Source: CAYSSM01 sp964433905 (GTDB lineage Bacteria; Patescibacteriota; UBA1384; UBA12157; JAENIV01). From it: a stretch of 24,989 bases of DNA. How positions within the stretch are numbered: the stretch's first letter is position 1; each line of letters begins with the position of its first letter. Below are positions 21,851 through 24,989 of this stretch, piece after piece. The position numbers were made by a program, and so were the translations under genes. The stretch covers positions 1-24,989 of the forward strand of contig CAYSSM010000008.1 in assembly GCA_964433905.1 (NCBI GenBank), written 5' to 3'. The notes under the pieces were generated by a model, which was given only the letters and a program-made list of their open reading frames with translations, had not been told where the DNA came from and did not search any database.

Positions 21851-23671
21851 TTAGAGTAAATCAATCGGATCGACGTCAATGATCCAGTCTTTTGGCAGAG
21901 TCCATAGAAAATCGTCTAAAACTTTCGAGCGTTTTTTGAGCTTAAGGATAATTTGATAACGAAATTTGTTGCGTTCTTTTTTGAAAAAAGCAGGCGATGG
22001 ACCCAAAATAGTTGATAGTTGATAGTTAAAAGTTAAAAGTTGATCAAAAACGCGTTGAGTTTCTTCCTTAACAACAGATTCGGAAGTGTTTTTATACAAG
22101 AGGCGAATTAGCTGGACGAAGGGTGGAAATTGAGATTTTCTACGATTTTCAATTTCGTCGAGGAAGAATTTTTCGTAATCTAAACTGGCGAGATTGGAAA
22201 AAACATAGTTTTCGGGCAAATGAGTTTGAATAATCCCCTGCTCGCCTATCCGCAAAAATTTATAAAAAGTTTGAAAAGTCTTTTCTGCCGAATGAAAATC
22301 AGGGAAGTTGAGTTCTTGGTCGGCGTCAACAATTCCAACTAAACCAATTTTTGGCAAATTAAATTTAAGGCCAAAGGAAGTTGAGATAGCAATGTCCCAA
22401 TCTTGATACAAGATATTAATGTCGACATCCTTTTCTATTTGGACGATCTTAGCATCTGGCCAAAAATCAGCGACGAATTTTTTGAGGCGGATTGTGCCTA
22501 AACCCATCGGTTTAAGATGAACATTTTGACATTTTGGGCAAGCTTCGGGGAATTGATACTCTTTTTCGCAACGAAAACATACATTGTTAACTTTCTGCGG
22601 TACAAGCGGTAGCCCACACTTTTTACAAAGTGCCACCCAGCTACAATCGGGGCAAGAAAATTTTGTTCCTTCTCCCTTACGGTTTAAAACTAATAAAACT
22701 TTCTTTTTTTCTTTTAGAACTTCATCAATTTTTTTCTGCAACGGCATGCTAATTGCTTGCTTTTCAAAATTCATATTAACGGTAGAAATATCGCTGGCAT
22801 CTTTTAACTTTTTTAATATTTGATAATTTCCTTCCAAAGCTTTATTGTAAGTTTCTATTCTGGGAGTAATTGTTCCGATGATTAAATTAGCTTTACTAAG
22901 TTCAGCTAATTTTTCTGCCACGCTAACAACATGAAAGCGGGGAGAGCGATCATTTTTATATGTTTCGTTTTCTTCTTGATCGATAATCAAAAGTCCAAGA
23001 TTTTGAACCGGCGCAAAAAGTGCAGAAGTCGATCCAATTACAATTTTTATTTCGCCGTTACGGATTTTATTCCATGCAAGCCATCTTTGGGTGAGCGTGA
23101 GAGAGGCGTGCAAAATTGAAACCGGTATTTTGATATCTTTCGTAAAATATCGGACCAGTGAAAGATCGGGAACCAGAATTATTACTGACCGATTTTGTTT
23201 TAAAGTTTTTTCAATTGCTTTTAAATAAAAATTTAAACGATTTTTAAAATCTGATACGATTATATATTTCTTACCTGAAAAATATCCCTTGTAATATGCT
23301 CGAGCAGATCGAGAGGTATAATTTTGATTTTGTGATAATCGTTGAATGGTTCTTTTGGCAGATGGAACGATCATTTCAAACAATGTTTTACCAAGAGGCG
23401 ATAAATAATATTCTGACATCCATTTGGCAAGATTAATATGAACTTCATCAATTACCGGCATTGGATCAATAACATCAATTATTGATTTGAGATTTGATAT
23501 TTGTGATTTTGGTTTCAATCTAATTATCAATCCTTTAATTTTTCGTCCGTGAAATGGAACTTCCACCAAAATACCAATTTTTATCATGGGCAACAATTCC
23601 GGCGGGATGGCATAATCAAAAATACCCTCTTTGGTTGTGCGAGATTTGGGCACAATTTGAGCGATTTGCAT
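21851..23671 (-). CDS. priA: PriA-like primosomal protein with degenerate ATPase motifs
   Basis: About 606 residues from the ATG at 23671 (MQIAQIVPKS); an upstream in-frame start would overlap the AMMECR1 gene by over 100 nt. The N-terminal 3'-DNA-binding domain (FDYAIPPELLPMIKIGILVEVPF) is clear. All eight zinc cysteines are kept (340, 343, 349, 352, 365, 368, 378, 381). The Walker A site GxTGSGKT is replaced by VSDFKNRL (about 139-146) and DEEH by DQEE (231-234). The motif VI region, normally AGRAGR, reads FLRIGE. VGIVDADQELNFPDFHSAE shows that it is nevertheless PriA. It is probably a non-helicase replication-restart scaffold, as annotated for actinobacterial PriA. Confidence 0.9.
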   Translation of the reverse strand: MQIAQIVPKSRTTKEGIFDYAIPPELLPMIKIGILVEVPFHGRKIKGLIIRLKPKSQISNLKSIIDVIDPMPVIDEVHINLAKWMSEYYLSPLGKTLFEMIVPSAKRTIQRLSQNQNYTSRSARAYYKGYFSGKKYIIVSDFKNRLNFYLKAIEKTLKQNRSVIILVPDLSLVRYFTKDIKIPVSILHASLTLTQRWLAWNKIRNGEIKIVIGSTSALFAPVQNLGLLIIDQEENETYKNDRSPRFHVVSVAEKLAELSKANLIIGTITPRIETYNKALEGNYQILKKLKDASDISTVNMNFEKQAISMPLQKKIDEVLKEKKKVLLVLNRKGEGTKFSCPDCSWVALCKKCGLPLVPQKVNNVCFRCEKEYQFPEACPKCQNVHLKPMGLGTIRLKKFVADFWPDAKIVQIEKDVDINILYQDWDIAISTSFGLKFNLPKIGLVGIVDADQELNFPDFHSAEKTFQTFYKFLRIGEQGIIQTHLPENYVFSNLASLDYEKFFLDEIENRRKSQFPPFVQLIRLLYKNTSESVVKEETQRVFDQLLTFNYQLSTILGPSPAFFKKERNKFRYQIILKLKKRSKVLDDFLWTLPKDWIIDVDPIDLL

Positions 23672-23672
23672 A

Positions 23673-24191
23673 TTAGTTCTCTTTAAATCTATCCACCGTA
23701 AATCGGTAAAGATAAACTGTTTCTTCGGGTAAAATGCCTGCCTTTTGACGAGCGATGGCGACTTGATAATCAATATCATCTACACCTTCCAAGTCCGGTA
23801 ACAGCAATCCAGTTCGGCCATCGTTTGCTTTAACAATAACGCCGTATTTTTTGGGATCTAACGATTTTTCGGAAGCGATTGGCTCCGGTTCGGATAAAAT
23901 ATCAACAGAAATATCCAAATTATCCAATTCTTTTTTTTTCACTGGCAAAAACCGCGAATCTTGGCAGGCGGCTACCGCATTGCTTATTATTTCTTCGGCA
24001 AGATTTTTGCAAGTTGGCAAAATTGTCCCAATACAACCGCGGAGTTCGTTAACGTCTTTTGTATGCAACGAAACAAAGCATCCTGCTTTTCTTGATAATT
24101 CTTTTGCTGGTCGACTATCGTCGGGAATGGATTTGTTGTTGAGGTAATCTTGTATCGTTTTTTTGGCTAATTGAACATAAATATTCATCAA
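23673..24191 (-). CDS. AMMECR1-domain protein (AmmeMemoRadiSam system protein A)
   Basis: 172 residues, full length for the domain. The signature ELRGCIG lies at 49-55, followed by TLLPT-like ILPTCKNLAEEI, DSRFLPVKKKELDNLDISVDILSEPEPI and a C-terminal GLLLPDLEGVDDIDYQVAIARQKAGI. The molecular function of AMMECR1 is unknown. In prokaryotes it clusters with a Memo-like protein and a radical SAM enzyme, the AmmeMemoRadiSam set. Here the Memo gene is directly upstream with a 4-nt overlap, and priA starts 1 nt after this stop. The partner radical SAM gene would have to lie outside the window. Confidence 0.92.
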   Translation of the reverse strand: MMNIYVQLAKKTIQDYLNNKSIPDDSRPAKELSRKAGCFVSLHTKDVNELRGCIGTILPTCKNLAEEIISNAVAACQDSRFLPVKKKELDNLDISVDILSEPEPIASEKSLDPKKYGVIVKANDGRTGLLLPDLEGVDDIDYQVAIARQKAGILPEETVYLYRFTVDRFKEN

Positions 24192-24988
24192 GATTCCTTT
24201 AGGGTATAATTTGCGACTAAATAACCGACGCCAAACGGTCCTTCGTAAGACAATATCTCCATTTTAGCCTTGATCCCGTCTAAAACGCCCAGCAATATCA
24301 AAATCGAACGATAACCGCACTCACCGGCCGCTTCAATAAATTCATCTTCGTAATAAAGAATATTTTTAACATTACTTTTTTTGATATCCTCAACTATTTT
24401 TCGATCAAATTCTTGACCATCATTGTTTTGTAGCAGCTGATGCGAAAGGTCTCCGGAAGCCAAAATTCCTACTCGTCCCGGATATGTTTTTGCCACATCA
24501 CGAATAATCTGGCCAAAAGAAAAATGAGCTGCTCGATCTAAATTCGAATAGGCAATTGGCAGGACTTTGAAAGCGGTTTCTTGCTGTTGTTTAAGGTAAT
24601 AAAGCGGCACCATTAAGCCATGATCAAGCTCGAAAAATTCACCGTCATTGTTGTAGAGCAAGGTTTTAATTCCTTCGCTTTTAGCTTTTTTATCGATCTC
24701 AATTGCCAAATCAATATCACTTTCGTAATCGAAGACAATATCTGGATGGTCAAATTGAGCAAAAGTGCCAAAAAGTTTTTTCATCCCACAAATACTGAAT
24801 TTATCGGGGTAGACTAACATATGAGGAGAAATGACAATAAGGGTATCGATTTCCGCATTTTTAAAAGTGCTGGACAATTTTTTCATCGCTAAAATAGTGT
24901 TTCCGACTTTTTGTAAATCATCGAGACTACCGATTTTTGGAATTATAATTGGCGGATGCGGCGAAATCCCCGCAAAATTTAATGACAT
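24188..24988 (-). CDS. Memo-like / class III extradiol dioxygenase-fold protein (AmmeMemoRadiSam system protein B)
   Basis: 266 residues with both start and stop inside the window; the ATG is one base from the right edge. Candidate metal or active-site residues follow the LigB-superfamily layout: H11 in SPHPPIIIP, H56 in ISPHMLVY, H123 in LDHGLMVPLYYL, and D180 and H183 in SGDLSHQL. The C-terminus SYEGPFGVGYLVANY is typical. The fold is that of protocatechuate 4,5-dioxygenase; Memo proteins have been linked to copper-dependent redox activity, but the bacterial substrate is not known. Overlap with the AMMECR1 gene (4 nt) indicates coupled translation. Confidence 0.88.
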   Translation of the reverse strand: MSLNFAGISPHPPIIIPKIGSLDDLQKVGNTILAMKKLSSTFKNAEIDTLIVISPHMLVYPDKFSICGMKKLFGTFAQFDHPDIVFDYESDIDLAIEIDKKAKSEGIKTLLYNNDGEFFELDHGLMVPLYYLKQQQETAFKVLPIAYSNLDRAAHFSFGQIIRDVAKTYPGRVGILASGDLSHQLLQNNDGQEFDRKIVEDIKKSNVKNILYYEDEFIEAAGECGYRSILILLGVLDGIKAKMEILSYEGPFGVGYLVANYTLKES

Positions 24989-24989
24989 T

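Noticed and set aside
23672..23779. Longer PriA with 36 extra N-terminal residues
   Set aside because: The extension lies antiparallel to nothing new but overlaps the end of the AMMECR1 gene in another frame and has no PriA similarity; the family begins at MQIAQIVPKS.
1..24989. TGA read as glycine (as in Absconditabacteria/Gracilibacteria)
   Set aside because: Many well-defined genes end correctly at TGA (glyA, thrS, the GIY-YIG gene), and no conserved position requires TGA as sense.
1..24989. tRNA or rRNA genes
   Set aside because: No cloverleaf with the GTTCGA-type T arm and no rRNA-like segment was seen in the spacers, which are all shorter than 300 nt.

Overview
The window is about 25 kb of a bacterial draft genome with two 100-N scaffold gaps (1927-2026 and 5985-6084). 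GC is moderate to low, and TGA is read as stop in many genes, so the code is standard. The gene content suggests a Patescibacteria/CPR-type, single-membrane bacterium with a reduced genome. The clues are minimal or degenerate core enzymes (ThrRS without editing domain, MiaB without TRAM, PriA without recognisable ATPase motifs), a def-fmt fusion, an rpsP-khpA-trmD run without rimM, and a large set of signal-peptide beta-rich surface proteins. This placement is inference; there is no rRNA or tRNA gene to test it.

Layout, left part (+ strand): the 3' end of a dihydrofolate reductase gene overlaps glyA (folate/one-carbon unit). An intergenic patch of hairpins follows, then a gap-truncated membrane protein gene on the minus strand, a small orphan gene with its own terminator, and thrS. 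From 3.8 to 13.4 kb lies a surface-protein locus. A near-consensus promoter drives two tandem paralogous secreted beta-sandwich proteins, a membrane-anchored protein resembling the WxL-interacting DUF916/DUF3324 family, and a membrane-anchored Ig-like (Big_1-like) protein. A GIY-YIG nuclease gene framed by interspersed repeats comes next, followed by a 1689-residue repetitive surface protein. The two small secreted proteins and the giant protein end in the same kind of C-terminal module (TNAxxGYxI motif, terminal NF), which I read as a candidate cell-wall display system analogous to WxL loci.

Middle: a REP-associated tyrosine transposase (RAYT) gene lies between two identical 23-bp palindromes. 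Next is an orphan GC-rich gene with its own strong promoter and terminator.

Right part (all minus strand, 25.0 to 15.0 kb): Memo-like protein, AMMECR1 protein, PriA-like protein, GT4 glycosyltransferase, def-fmt fusion, then a new promoter and rpsP, khpA, trmD, then another promoter and a zinc-ribbon protein, rplY (L25/CTC) and miaB. This is a housekeeping block for translation initiation, ribosome and tRNA modification, with membrane glycolipid synthesis and replication restart genes upstream. Three of its RNA-binding proteins carry long charged tails.

Short interspersed palindromic repeats occur throughout and contribute coding sequence: the C-terminal tail of ThrRS, the stop codon of the GIY-YIG gene, and an in-frame insertion in MiaB. 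A separate 28-nt exact match links the hairpin after glyA to the coding strand of trmD.
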